A stretch of 64,000 nucleotides of DNA, taken from contig CAZSRX010000016.1 in NCBI GenBank assembly GCA_964609675.1, positions 1 to 64,000 on the forward strand, given 5' to 3'. The stretch is from CAZSRX01 sp964609675 [NCBI: uncultured Bacteroidota bacterium] (GTDB taxonomy: Bacteria; CLD3; SB21). Positions 1-8,098 of this stretch are shown one piece after another; position 1 is the stretch's first letter; every line of letters starts with the position of its first letter. The notes under the pieces are model-generated. The model saw only the letters and a list, made by a program, of their open reading frames with translations. It ran no database searches and had not been told where the DNA came from. The translations under genes were made by a program, and so were the position numbers.

Positions 1-34
1 CGATGAAGATGCTGCTGCTGAAGTAAAGGAATAA
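1..34 (+). CDS. C-terminal end of an unidentified gene (partial)
   Basis: Read in frame 2, the first bases encode a short acidic tail, DEDAAAEVKE, ending at a TAA. A hairpin follows 8 bases later, which fits the end of a transcription unit on the plus strand. A second frame also stays open briefly, so even the frame is a judgement. The family cannot be named from ten residues. Confidence 0.35.
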   Translation, partial: DEDAAAEVKE

Positions 35-42
35 GAATAAAG

Positions 43-70
43 CGGGCGTCGGGGATACTCAAGACGCCCG
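43..70 (+). terminator. Hairpin after the left-edge gene
   Basis: CGGGCGTC (43-50) pairs perfectly with GACGCCCG (63-70) across a 12-base loop. Only a weak T-rich stretch follows, so this may be the first half of a tandem terminator with the next hairpin. Confidence 0.5.
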
Positions 71-81
71 GTTTGGATTAG

Positions 82-118
82 AAAAAGCCGCTGATTTATT
101 TTAAATCGGCGGCTTTTT
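82..118. terminator. Rho-independent terminator, probably bidirectional
   Basis: A 17-base arm (82-98, beginning AAAAAGCCGC) pairs with 102-118 (ending GCGGCTTTTT) with a single wobble position. The A-rich start and T-rich end give a U-tract on both strands. It insulates the left-edge gene from what follows. Confidence 0.75.
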
Positions 119-539
119 GTCAACAATCTCAAGAAAGAAGCGGCATCAAAAGTTAAAAAAAGAAAAATTGAATGCAACAGCCACTGAGCAGCGTTGCGCG
201 AAACGACAAACAATATTTTACTTACAAACTGTCCGCCATTACATAGAATAGTCAGTTCGAGTTCCGAATTGCCGAAATCGAGAAATGATATTTATTAAGT
301 TACATGGTTCCAATCGTCGTAACACGCCTTTTTATGTGATTTTTCGGACAGTCTGTCAGGAAGCTTTTATAAGACAAAGGGTTTGTAAGCTTTTCGAAGG
401 GCGGCGGTAATCGCGGGGCGCGGTATAGATTATTTATTTTTTTGGGACAATTATTTTTAACAAAAAAAGTGTATCCTCACAACCAAGCGCCCGAATCAAT
501 ATGAGATCAGCACATCCGGATGGAGTAATTTGAAATTAA

Positions 540-556
540 ATACGGTGAAACCGTAT
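540..556. repeat. 17-bp palindrome in the DUF58 upstream region
   Basis: ATACGGTGAAACCGTAT is a perfect 7-bp inverted repeat around GAA. It lies about 50 bases upstream of the candidate -35 element and about 85 bases before the DUF58 start codon. It could be an operator or a small hairpin. No regulator is known from the sequence. Confidence 0.4.
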
Positions 557-607
557 GCCTCGTTCCATAAATGGCGCGCGACAACGCGTATTACAAAAAA
601 TATTATT

Positions 608-635
608 TTGATTTGTTGCGAATATTATTTAGAAT
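608..635 (+). promoter_or_regulatory. Possible sigma70-type promoter for the DUF58 gene
   Basis: TTGATT (608-613) and TAGAAT (630-635) are separated by 16 bases. A transcript from here would start at or very near the ATG at 642, so the mRNA would be leaderless or nearly so. That agrees with the lack of a clear Shine-Dalgarno sequence. The match could be chance in AT-rich DNA. Confidence 0.28.
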
Positions 636-641
636 AAACGC

Positions 642-1541
642 ATGGCCGATGTCTCGTACAAGAAATATCTCCAGCCGGAAATCATCGCGAAACTGTCCGG
701 ACTCGAGCTCAAAGCGCGCTTAGTGGTGGAAGGATTCATCACGGGTTTGCACCGGAGCCCGTACCATGGGTTCAGCGTGGAATTTGCCGAGCATCGTCCC
801 TATATGCCCGGCGACGAAATCCGAGCCATTGACTGGAAAGTTTACGGCCGCACGTCACGGTATTACATCAAGCGTTTTGAAGAAGAAACCAATTTAAAGG
901 CCTATATCATTCTAGACTGCAGCGGCTCCATGACATTCGCATCGGGCGGTCTCAGCAAGCTGGAATACGGCTCGTATCTGGCCGCGTCGCTCGCGTATCT
1001 GATGGTGCAACAGAAAGACGCCGTAGGGCTCACGTTATTCGATTCCAAGATACAGAAACATCTCCGGCCGCGCGCCACGCGGGGTTATCTTAAAACTCTT
1101 GAGGAAGCGCTGAACGCTCCGGAGTCGCGCGGCGAAACGGACATTGCGCCGATCCTTCACAGCCTGGCCGAACGCATCCGGCGACGCGGTTTGGTTATTG
1201 TCATCAGCGATTTGTTTGACGATCCGGCCAGGGTCATGGCTGGGCTGAAACACTTCCGCCACCGCAATCACGAGGTCATGGTATTTCAGGTGCTCGATCC
1301 GCAGGAACGCGATTTTGCTTACGGCGGCGACGTGATTTTCGAGGATATGGAAACCGGCGAACGGCTGGCCACGCAGCCCTGGCACATCCGCGCCGACTAC
1401 CGCGCACTCATAAGCGCATTCACCAATCATTACAAGCACGCCTGCCGTGAACACAATATCGACTATGTTCTGCTCGACACGCGCACCTCTTTTGATGTAG
1501 CGCTTATGGAGTACCTGATTCGCCGGAAGAAGATGCGCTGA
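642..1541 (+). CDS. DUF58 domain-containing protein (vWA-like)
   Basis: A 299-residue protein of the DUF58 family, usually found with MoxR-type AAA+ ATPases and von Willebrand A proteins and thought to act as a chaperone or adaptor module. The family signature is present: GDEIRAIDWK near residues 57-66, followed by RYYIKRFEEE, then a MIDAS-like DCSGSM at 92-97 at the start of a Rossmann-type vWA fold. No signal peptide or membrane segment is seen, so it is cytoplasmic. The expected moxR partner is not visible; it may lie elsewhere. The stop codon overlaps the rsgA start by one base (TGATG), so the two are probably translationally coupled. The ATG lacks a good ribosome binding site. Confidence 0.88.
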   Translation: MADVSYKKYLQPEIIAKLSGLELKARLVVEGFITGLHRSPYHGFSVEFAEHRPYMPGDEIRAIDWKVYGRTSRYYIKRFEEETNLKAYIILDCSGSMTFASGGLSKLEYGSYLAASLAYLMVQQKDAVGLTLFDSKIQKHLRPRATRGYLKTLEEALNAPESRGETDIAPILHSLAERIRRRGLVIVISDLFDDPARVMAGLKHFRHRNHEVMVFQVLDPQERDFAYGGDVIFEDMETGERLATQPWHIRADYRALISAFTNHYKHACREHNIDYVLLDTRTSFDVALMEYLIRRKKMR

Positions 1542-2617
1542 TGAAGCACGGCTACACTTTAAGGGCATGGGGGTGGGATGATTATCTGGAAGCAGCCTTC
1601 GATACCTGGCGGATGCAGGGCTTTACGGCGGCCCGTGTGACGGTAGTGCATAAAGAGCGTTATGAAGTGATAACTAAAGACGGGCCTTGCTGGGCGGAGG
1701 TTACGGGAAAATTCCGTTACAGGGCCGATGCGTCCGCGGATTATCCGGCCGTAGGTGACTGGGTGGCCATTCAGTATTACCCCGATGATGCCTTTGCGTT
1801 GATTCACGCCGTGCTGCCGAGGCGAAGCCGTATATCCAGAAAAATGGCGGGCGATAATACCGACGAACAGGTTCTGGCGGCCAACATCGATAAAATATTC
1901 ATCGTATCCGGCCTGGACCAGGATTTCAATATACGAAGAATCGAAAGATATCGGACTCTCGCGGCGGATAGCGGCGCTAAACCCTACATTTTGCTGAATA
2001 AAGCCGACCTGTGTACGGATGCGGAAGCTAATGCGCACGCGATACGTGCGGTGTGTCCGAACGTGCCGGTGCTGGTAATATCGGCGATTCATCAAAAAGG
2101 CGTCGAATCGATTCTGAAGATAATCGGTTCCGGTGAAACCGCGGTGTTGCTGGGTTCATCAGGGGTCGGTAAATCGACGATTATTAATGCGCTATTGGAT
2201 GATGATCGCCAGAAGGTGCAGACCGTCAGCGGGTATATGGATAAAGGAAGACACACTACCGTTCGGCGGGAGTTGTTTGTAATGCCCGGCGGGGGGCTGC
2301 TCATTGACTCTCCGGGACTGCGCGAACTGCAACTGTGGAACGTTGAGGAAAATCTGGCCGTTGCGTTTGAGGATATTGCCGCGCTGGCGGTTCATTGCCG
2401 CTACCGGGACTGCAGCCATGTTCAGGAACCGGGATGCGCCGTCCGTCAAGCCATTCATGACGGCATCCTGGACAAACAACGGTTTAACAATTACCTGAAG
2501 CTGCTGCGTGAAATAAAATTTCTGGCCTTGCGGCAGAATGAAGGCGCCGCCCGTGCTGAGCGGTTGCGCTGGAAGTCAATTAAAGCCGCGCACAAACGAA
2601 GTAAAAAAAATAATTGA
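1541..2617 (+). CDS. rsgA: Ribosome small-subunit-dependent GTPase RsgA
   Basis: RsgA is a circularly permuted GTPase that assists late 30S subunit maturation. The 358 residues show an N-terminal OB fold (about 30-110), then the permuted G motifs: G4 NKAD at 153-156, G1 GSSGVGKS at 205-212, the switch KGRHTT at about 235-240, and G3 DSPG at 256-259. A C-terminal zinc site follows the family pattern C-x4-C-x-H-x5-C (C286, C291, H293, C299). Length is normal. The basic tail (HKRSKKNN) suits rRNA contact. The ATG overlaps the DUF58 stop by one base, which suggests a two-gene operon. No other family fits this motif order. Confidence 0.96.
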   Translation: MKHGYTLRAWGWDDYLEAAFDTWRMQGFTAARVTVVHKERYEVITKDGPCWAEVTGKFRYRADASADYPAVGDWVAIQYYPDDAFALIHAVLPRRSRISRKMAGDNTDEQVLAANIDKIFIVSGLDQDFNIRRIERYRTLAADSGAKPYILLNKADLCTDAEANAHAIRAVCPNVPVLVISAIHQKGVESILKIIGSGETAVLLGSSGVGKSTIINALLDDDRQKVQTVSGYMDKGRHTTVRRELFVMPGGGLLIDSPGLRELQLWNVEENLAVAFEDIAALAVHCRYRDCSHVQEPGCAVRQAIHDGILDKQRFNNYLKLLREIKFLALRQNEGAARAERLRWKSIKAAHKRSKKNN

Positions 2618-2669
2618 AAGCGTTTTAAAAATCTAACCGATGGGGCGTTTTTGCACCATCCGGAATTTT

Positions 2670-3722
2670 TCAGCAAATCCGCGGCAATTGTTCGCCGCTT
2701 GGCATGTCTAATACGCGCTGAGAACCGATGAAGTTTTTTATCGTCACGATGGGATGTTTTTGATCGTTAACGCGCCCGATGATACCGGCGTCTTTTCCGA
2801 GCGGATGCCGGCGCATCTGTTCCAGCGCCTGTTCCGCATGCGAGGACGGGACAAACGCCACCATGCGGCCTTCGTTGGCGATGAACATCGGGTCAAAGCC
2901 GAGTATTTCGCATACGCCGCGCACATCTTCGCGCACGGGGATAGAGGGCTCGTCTACTGAAATTTGAAATCCTGATGATTCCGCCAGTTCAATCAGCACG
3001 CTGCCTACCCCGCCGCGGGTGGCGTCGCGCAGGCAATGAACGGGTATATGATTATCCAGCAGCGCCTGCACCAGTCCCGAAAGCGGCGCTGTGTCGCTTA
3101 GAATTTCCGATTCAAACGCCAGCGATTCCCTGACGGACAGAATGGCCAGCCCGTGCCGCGCGATATCGCCGTTCAGGATGATCACGTCGCCCGGCCGGAT
3201 GTTTTTCGGGGAAATACTGACTCCTTCCGGTATCACGCCAACGCCGGCGGTATTGATGTATAGGCCGTCGCCTTTGCCTTTTTCAACGACCTTGGTGTCG
3301 CCCGTAACGATCCGTACGCCGCTTTCCTGCGCGCTGTGCTGCATCGCGGTTACCACATCCCACAGCGTGTCCACCGATAATCCTTCCTCGAGAATAAATC
3401 CCGCTGACAGGAACAGCGGCCGCGCACCGCACATAGCCAGATCGTTTACCGTGCCATGAACCGCCAGGTGGCCAATATTGCCTCCGGGGAAGAAAAGCGG
3501 CCGCACGACATACGAATCGGTTGTAAAGGCGATGCGGTTCGCGGGAAGGTCTAACAGCGCGCCGTCATGCTGTAATTCCAGATCCGGATTGCGGAACGCG
3601 GTCACAAACAATTTTTGTATCAGCTGATGCATCAGTTTGCCGCCGCCGCCGTGCGCGAGCAGAATATGCGGATACTGGTCTTTCGGAATCGGGCACGACC
3701 AGGTCAGGGGATTATGGTTCAT
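2670..3722 (-). CDS. hypE: Hydrogenase maturation protein HypE (carbamoyl dehydratase)
   Basis: HypE converts a thiocarbamoyl group on its own C-terminal cysteine to thiocyanate, the cyanide donor for the Fe(CN)2CO centre of [NiFe] hydrogenases. The 350-residue protein is of the AIR-synthase/PurM fold: a glycine-rich [11 protein letters not shown] near the N terminus, TTDSYVV, GDTKVV and the diagnostic C-terminal PRIC, whose last residue is the catalytic cysteine. The ATG at 3722 is chosen because it lies just beyond the pdxT stop (3742). An ATG at 3788 would add 22 residues unlike the family and overlap pdxT. It is third in an apparent pdxS-pdxT-hypE operon. No hypABCDF or hydrogenase subunit is in the window. 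Confidence 0.93.
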   Translation of the reverse strand: MNHNPLTWSCPIPKDQYPHILLAHGGGGKLMHQLIQKLFVTAFRNPDLELQHDGALLDLPANRIAFTTDSYVVRPLFFPGGNIGHLAVHGTVNDLAMCGARPLFLSAGFILEEGLSVDTLWDVVTAMQHSAQESGVRIVTGDTKVVEKGKGDGLYINTAGVGVIPEGVSISPKNIRPGDVIILNGDIARHGLAILSVRESLAFESEILSDTAPLSGLVQALLDNHIPVHCLRDATRGGVGSVLIELAESSGFQISVDEPSIPVREDVRGVCEILGFDPMFIANEGRMVAFVPSSHAEQALEQMRRHPLGKDAGIIGRVNDQKHPIVTIKNFIGSQRVLDMPSGEQLPRIC

Positions 3723-3741
3723 AAAGGCTTTCGTTCCGGGG

Positions 3742-4320
3742 TTACCGGATGATATGATGGACGAAATACGCGTGAATCCGCTCGTCATCCGTCAGTTCCG
3801 GATGGAAGGTCGTCACCAAAATACGTTCCGATTCGGCGGCGAGAATGTGGTCCTCCATTCTGGAAAGCACGCGGACATTATGGCCACAGGCGATGATTTT
3901 CGGCGCGCGTATATACACCGCATGATAGAGTACAGGTTCGGGAAGATGGACGGTGATATCCTTCTCAAAACTGTCAATCTGCCGGCCGTAGCCGTTGCGG
4001 ATGACCGTGATATCGATAAATCCGAAGCGGAATTGTTCACTATTCCGGATGTGTTTAGCCACGAGTATCGAGCCTGCGCAGGTTCCGAAAATTGCTCCGC
4101 CTTTTTCATAAAAGGCTTTAATGGGTTCGATAAGGTGGAACGCCTCCAGGAGCTTGATCAACGTGGTACTCTCGCCTCCGGGAATAATCAATCCCTGAAT
4201 CGGCGCCAACTGTTCGGGAAGCCGTATTTCGGTATGTGGAATGCCGATGCGGTCGAGAATGTGTCCATGGGCCGCGAAGTCGCCCTGCAATGCGAGAATG
4301 CCGATGACCGGTTTGCTCAT
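3742..4320 (-). CDS. pdxT: Pyridoxal 5'-phosphate synthase glutaminase subunit PdxT
   Basis: PdxT hydrolyses glutamine and passes ammonia to PdxS for one-step PLP synthesis. The 192 residues form a class I glutamine amidotransferase: PGGEST at 47-52, the nucleophile C81 in FGTCAG, and the catalytic H173 and E175 in TFHPEL. The sequence opens with the typical [13 protein letters not shown]. Length is normal for the family. It starts 13 bases after the pdxS stop, as expected for the PdxST complex, whose core is 12 PdxS subunits decorated with 12 PdxT. Both are expected to be cytosolic and co-transcribed from the promoter upstream of pdxS. Confidence 0.97.
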   Translation of the reverse strand: MSKPVIGILALQGDFAAHGHILDRIGIPHTEIRLPEQLAPIQGLIIPGGESTTLIKLLEAFHLIEPIKAFYEKGGAIFGTCAGSILVAKHIRNSEQFRFGFIDITVIRNGYGRQIDSFEKDITVHLPEPVLYHAVYIRAPKIIACGHNVRVLSRMEDHILAAESERILVTTFHPELTDDERIHAYFVHHIIR

Positions 4321-4333
4321 AAAAGCTTACCCA

Positions 4334-5257
4334 TTACCACCCGCGGTCGGCGAGTAGTTCAGACGGTTCCAGCGTTTTGATATCGATACCGACCATGGGT
4401 TCGCCGAGGCCTTTGGAGACTTCCGCGAGAATGGCGGGGTCCCGGAAATGCGTCACGGCTTTGACGATGGCCTCCGCGCGTTTGGCGGGATTGCCGGACT
4501 TGAAAATACCGGAGCCGACAAACACGGCTTCGGCGCCCAATTGCATGACCAGCGCCGCGTCGGCCGGAGTGGCTACGCCGCCGGCGGAAAAATTCGGTAC
4601 GGGCAGTTTCCCGTTTTTGGCCACCCAGCGGACCCATTCATACGGTGCGCCGAGATTCTTGGCTTCGGTCATGAGTTCGTCGGCGCCCATGGTAGTCAGT
4701 TTGCGTATATGCCCGACAATCGCGCGGATATGGCGTACGGCTTCCACCACGTTGCCGGTACCGGCCTCGCCCTTCGTGCGGATCATCGCCGCGCCTTCGC
4801 CGATGCGCCGCAGCGCCTCGCCTAAATTGGTGGCGCCGCAGACAAACGGAATTTTGAAGTCATGCTTGTAAATATGATGCGCCTCATCGGCGGGCGTGAG
4901 CACTTCGCTCTCGTCGATGAAATCCACGCCGAGCGATTCCAGAATCTGCGCTTCCACAAAGTGGCCGATGCGGGCTTTGGCCATCACGGGTATCGTTACC
5001 GCATTCATGATGTCCACGATCATTTCCGGATCGCTCATGCGGGCCACGCCGCCCTGTTTGCGGATATCGGCCGGCACACGTTCCAGCGCCATCACCGCGC
5101 AGGCGCCCGCGTCCTCGGCGATCTTGGCCTGCTCGGCGTTCACAACGTCCATAATCACGCCGCCCTTGAGCATTTCCGCCAGCCCGACTTTTACCTTGAA
5201 CGTGCCGGTCAGTATTTCATCCTGACGGCCGTTGTCTGTTTTGCTATTGGTTCCCAT
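4334..5257 (-). CDS. pdxS: Pyridoxal 5'-phosphate synthase lyase subunit PdxS
   Basis: PdxS condenses ribose 5-phosphate, glyceraldehyde 3-phosphate and ammonia into PLP. The 307-residue (beta/alpha)8 barrel has the family landmarks: D37 in GGVIMDVVN, the Schiff-base lysine K94 in MAKARIGH and the second active lysine K162 in [10 protein letters not shown]. The ATG at 5257 is preferred because AAAGGT sits about 8 bases before it. A TTG at 5272 would overlap that ribosome binding site. It presumably is the first gene of pdxS-pdxT-hypE, with a good promoter candidate at 5287-5315. This is the deoxyxylulose-independent B6 route. Confidence 0.97.
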   Translation of the reverse strand: MGTNSKTDNGRQDEILTGTFKVKVGLAEMLKGGVIMDVVNAEQAKIAEDAGACAVMALERVPADIRKQGGVARMSDPEMIVDIMNAVTIPVMAKARIGHFVEAQILESLGVDFIDESEVLTPADEAHHIYKHDFKIPFVCGATNLGEALRRIGEGAAMIRTKGEAGTGNVVEAVRHIRAIVGHIRKLTTMGADELMTEAKNLGAPYEWVRWVAKNGKLPVPNFSAGGVATPADAALVMQLGAEAVFVGSGIFKSGNPAKRAEAIVKAVTHFRDPAILAEVSKGLGEPMVGIDIKTLEPSELLADRGW

Positions 5258-5286
5258 GGTTTTACCTTTCAAGCTTCTAGCCTTAA

Positions 5287-5315
5287 AGTATATAAAAAAT
5301 TTTAATTATTTGCAA
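5287..5315 (-). promoter_or_regulatory. Sigma70-type promoter for pdxST-hypE
   Basis: On the minus strand TTGCAA (5315-5310) is followed after exactly 17 bases by TATACT (5292-5287). The start point would be near 5280, giving a leader of roughly 23 bases before the pdxS ribosome binding site. The elements lie in the short gap after the EamA gene, so pdxS need not depend on read-through. Confidence 0.55.
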
Positions 5316-5329
5316 TATGCACCGTGGTA

Positions 5330-6253
5330 TTAGATGGAGTCGGATTTCTTGATCAACTTCCGGAACATCCTTCCCATTTCCGTTGGGCTGACAGTGATGA
5401 AGTACACGCCGGTAAGAATCATGGCGCTGCCGGCCAACGTACGCGGGCCGATGTATTCATTCAGGAACAGCCATCCGAAAATCAGCGCGACAAGGGGCGT
5501 CATCAGCGGAATCACCGACGCTTCCATCGGCGTGACTTTCTTGATTACCCACATGTACAATCCAAACGCGATGGCCGATCCCACAATGCCCAGATACAGA
5601 ATCGCCGCGGCGCCGACGGCTGAAAATTCAATGCGGTCCCAGGGCTCAGAAACGACGCTGACCATCGACAGGAGCAGACCGGCCACGAGCATCTGCACGG
5701 CCGTGTTATTCAGCGCGGGAATACGCTCTGCATGTACCTTGACATATACCGCCATATACGATGAAACCAGCGCGCTCAGCACCAGCGCGACATAACCCAT
5801 CAAATACGTTTCCGTAGCCATGAACTGCGGATCGTATATCACTATCATTCCGAGAAAGCTGAGTATCAGACCGATGCCATGCGCCGCAAACACCGGCTGC
5901 TCTTTATACATGAATACGCTCAGGATGAGTATGAATGCCGGCATGGTGGCGAAAAGTACCGCGCTGATGCCCGAATCGATAAACTGTTCCGCCCAGAACA
6001 CCAGACCATAAATGACGCTTTGCTGCAGACCGATAAAAATCATGGTGCGAATGCTTTTACGGTCGGAGGGGAATGGACTTCCGCGAAAACGGATGACGGC
6101 GTACAGAAACAGAAACGCCGTGAGAAACCGCACTCCCGCGCAGAAAAAGGGCGGGTACGCTTCGATGCCTAGTTTAATACCCAGCCAGGTCGATCCCCAG
6201 ATAAACGAAAGGATGAGAATGACCAGAGTCGGCATATATTTTTTTTCGCGCAT
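5330..6253 (-). CDS. EamA/DMT-family membrane transporter
   Basis: A 307-residue inner-membrane protein of the drug/metabolite transporter superfamily, with about ten hydrophobic helices arranged as two EamA repeats of five. The first begins with the usual FIWGSTWLGIK and the second with a region reading VSSYMAVYVK. Substrates of this family range from amino acids to purines and drugs and cannot be told from sequence. The ATG at 6253 is chosen because GAGAGGG lies six bases upstream. The longer reading from 6319 would translate through a hairpin and has no ribosome binding site. That ribosome binding site is buried in the hairpin listed next, so translation or transcription is probably regulated. 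Confidence 0.88.
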   Translation of the reverse strand: MREKKYMPTLVILILSFIWGSTWLGIKLGIEAYPPFFCAGVRFLTAFLFLYAVIRFRGSPFPSDRKSIRTMIFIGLQQSVIYGLVFWAEQFIDSGISAVLFATMPAFILILSVFMYKEQPVFAAHGIGLILSFLGMIVIYDPQFMATETYLMGYVALVLSALVSSYMAVYVKVHAERIPALNNTAVQMLVAGLLLSMVSVVSEPWDRIEFSAVGAAAILYLGIVGSAIAFGLYMWVIKKVTPMEASVIPLMTPLVALIFGWLFLNEYIGPRTLAGSAMILTGVYFITVSPTEMGRMFRKLIKKSDSI

Positions 6254-6290
6254 AAAAATCCCTCTCCGCGGGTTCATCGCCGAGAGGGGG
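6254..6290 (-). promoter_or_regulatory. Hairpin sequestering the EamA ribosome binding site
   Basis: In the minus-strand RNA, CCCUCUC (from 6288-6282) pairs with the ribosome binding site GAGAGGG (from 6266-6260). After one G-G mismatch the helix continues with GCG/CGC around a seven-base AUGAACC loop. AUUUUU and then the AUG follow immediately. The element could hide the ribosome binding site (thermosensor or ligand-controlled) or act as a short terminator. No known riboswitch class was recognised. Confidence 0.5.
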
Positions 6291-6292
6291 TA

Positions 6293-6323
6293 AATATAAT
6301 CTTTCAAAGCAAAAATCAAACAA
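6293..6323 (-). promoter_or_regulatory. Possible promoter of the EamA gene
   Basis: Minus-strand TTGTTT (6323-6318) lies 17 bases from ATTATA (6300-6295). An overlapping TTGATT with TATATT at 15 bases is an alternative. Either would start transcription near 6286-6290, so the leader would consist of little more than the hairpin at 6260-6288. The elements are weak individually. Confidence 0.3.
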
Positions 6324-6615
6324 TTATTATATTAACCGTTATCACCGCTTCGCGTCTGAAAATGTTTTTTATATATGCGGCGAGGAACGGCGTATCGCCA
6401 ATGGCAAACGACTCAATGATTAAGGCATCAAACCGACGTTAGATAAGGATGCCGGGATCATTAATCTTTTATTTAAAAACGATAAACGTAAAGGGTATGT
6501 ATAAAAAAATTTTGATGATGATTTCATAAAAAGTTTTTCAGGGAGGGGAGAACATTAAGCGCCGGAGAGCCAAGGGCAAATCTGCACAGCGATCGGTTCC
6601 GCCTGTACGTAAGCT

Positions 6616-7024
6616 TCACTCAAGTAATTGATCTTCACAAAAAATCGTTGACGGTGTTGGTATAGAGTCTAAATATTTTCCGGTTCTTTCCAGGTCTGCC
6701 ATGCGTTTTCGTGCGTCGGACCGTCGGCGTTGGTAGTCGGCGGCGGGTATTATGCTGGAAGGGCGGTTGTATACGTTTAGGGTGAATGCCTTATCCCGAT
6801 AGACTACGTACTGACAAACGGTATCCAAAATAAAGGCATGTTTTTCGGCGCAGAGAATCAGTCCGGTCAGTTTTCGCCTTAGACAAAAAGTTTTACATTG
6901 ATGCGTACGGCACGGATATCCAATTTAACCTGTTTATCGCGTGCGGCTTTAATCGTTTAATGCGTTTTACGCTACCGGCCGGCGTGAGTACCTCACGGGC
7001 GGAATCGGCTGAACGTTTGAGGCA
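6616..7024 (-). pseudogene. Possible remnants of a decayed gene
   Basis: Minus-strand frames in this stretch contain protein-like pieces interrupted by stops and apparent frame changes. One piece, upstream, contains SADSAREVLTPAGS. A second, in another frame, ends with VKLDIRAVRINVKLFV and a stop at about 6880. A third covers 6616-6924 with no ATG and includes KRMADLERTGKYLDSIP. No family was recognised and the pieces could be chance. They are recorded because they are collinear on one strand in a stretch with no intact gene. Confidence 0.2.
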
Positions 7025-7030
7025 TGCGTA

Positions 7031-7059
7031 AAAAAGCCGTGTTTTCCGGACGGCTTTTT
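7031..7059. terminator. Terminator downstream of msrB
   Basis: AAAAAGCCGT (7031-7040) and ACGGCTTTTT (7050-7059) are perfect complements around a nine-base loop. On the minus strand the stem is followed by TTTTTT. It lies about 87 bases beyond the msrB stop and is the likely end of that transcript. Confidence 0.65.
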
Positions 7060-7145
7060 AAGGTTCAGTTAGACCAATCCGGGCTGCGCGGGTTACGGCG
7101 GACCGGTATGAGGTTTTTTTGGTGAACGTGTTGATACGGGAGGGA

Positions 7146-7637
7146 TTATTTTTTCCTGAAATCCAGCGCCGCTGAGTTGATGCAATACCGGCGGCCGGTG
7201 GGTTTGGGTCCGTCGTCAAATACATGACCCAGATGGCCGCCGCATCGGGAGCAGAGAACTTCCGTGCGAATCATACCATAGGACGTATCTTCTTTTTCTT
7301 CGATGCAGGTTGCGTCATAGGGCTGAAAAAAACTCGGCCATCCGGAACCGGAATTGTATTTGGCGTCGGATTTAAAGAGCGGTTGCCCGCACGCGGCACA
7401 GTGATAAACGCCCGCCTCGTGGTGGTCATAATATTTCCCCGTGAAAGGCGCTTCGGTACCTTTTTCCCGCATAATGCAATAAGTCCCCTTAGGAAGGATT
7501 TTTTTCCATTCGTCGTTGTCTTTGATCAGTTTCGTTTCCATCGTCGAGTCTCCGTGAGATTGGTTTGTTTCATTCTGTGCCCGGCAGGAAGGTACAGGGA
7601 TCGGAATAAGTATAAGAAGTATTATCAAGAGCTTCAT
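7146..7637 (-). CDS. msrB: Exported peptide-methionine (R)-S-oxide reductase MsrB
   Basis: MsrB reduces the R epimer of methionine sulfoxide in proteins. The 163 residues begin with a hydrophobic signal (KLLIILLILIPIPVP) followed by SC and RAQ, so the enzyme is exported, either as a lipoprotein through C18 or by cleavage after RA. The SelR domain carries the zinc cysteines C80/C83 and C129/C132 and the catalytic C152 in RRYCINSAAL. SGSGWPSFF is also typical. The ATG at 7637 is chosen because the sequence upstream (back to 7865) does not resemble the family and the signal peptide begins there. A terminator-like hairpin lies about 140 bases upstream. No MsrA or thioredoxin partner is adjacent. 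Confidence 0.93.
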   Translation of the reverse strand: MKLLIILLILIPIPVPSCRAQNETNQSHGDSTMETKLIKDNDEWKKILPKGTYCIMREKGTEAPFTGKYYDHHEAGVYHCAACGQPLFKSDAKYNSGSGWPSFFQPYDATCIEEKEDTSYGMIRTEVLCSRCGGHLGHVFDDGPKPTGRRYCINSAALDFRKK

Positions 7638-7773
7638 AAAATCTTTCGTTCTGTCATGAAAAAAACGAACGACATTTGTAAATATTCCGGGACAGGTATA
7701 TTTGTTTAACGGCCTAATCGGGATTCGTAAAAAGCGGGATGAATTATGTCTACAAACGAAAAATTCCAATAAA

Positions 7774-7814
7774 AAAAATTGCGGCAAGCGAGGATGGGGA
7801 GTCTCACATGCCGC
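7774..7814 (-). terminator. Terminator-like hairpin upstream of msrB (minus strand)
   Basis: On the minus strand GCGGCA (7814-7809) pairs with TGCCGC (7786-7781). The helix is extended inward by a further G-C, a U-G and GAG/CTC. It is followed by AATTTTTTTT. This has the form of an intrinsic terminator reading toward msrB. It could end an unrecognised minus-strand RNA or attenuate a long msrB leader. Confidence 0.55.
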
Positions 7815-8098
7815 GTTGCTTAGATACACACAACACACAAGGGGAAGCTTTTTTAAACTGATCAATTAGTAGACAAATTATGAGCCAAAAAAATTTAAGA
7901 TTAAATTTTTTTTAAACTCTTAATTTTTAATATATAGTCACAACCTATACATAACCCCAAAAGAAAATGTGTTAATTATTATTTACAAAAATGTAATATT
8001 TAATTTACACCAAATCCAAAATAGCAATATTTACTTCGTATAGGAACTAGTACTCATGCGAGCATTTTTTTGTTAAAACTTATAAATTTAAAAATGAT
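7815..8098. other. AT-rich intergenic sequence
   Basis: About 280 bases of very AT-rich DNA between the minus-strand hairpin and the inverted repeats starting at 8099. No reading frame, RNA family or convincing promoter was identified here. Confidence 0.4.

Larger units (their letters stand above)
119..641. other. Intergenic region upstream of the DUF58 gene
   Basis: About 520 bases with no convincing reading frame. The only structures seen are the short palindrome at 540-556 and a possible promoter just before the DUF58 start. Stretches such as 430-475 are A/T-rich. No RNA gene family was recognised. Confidence 0.5.
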
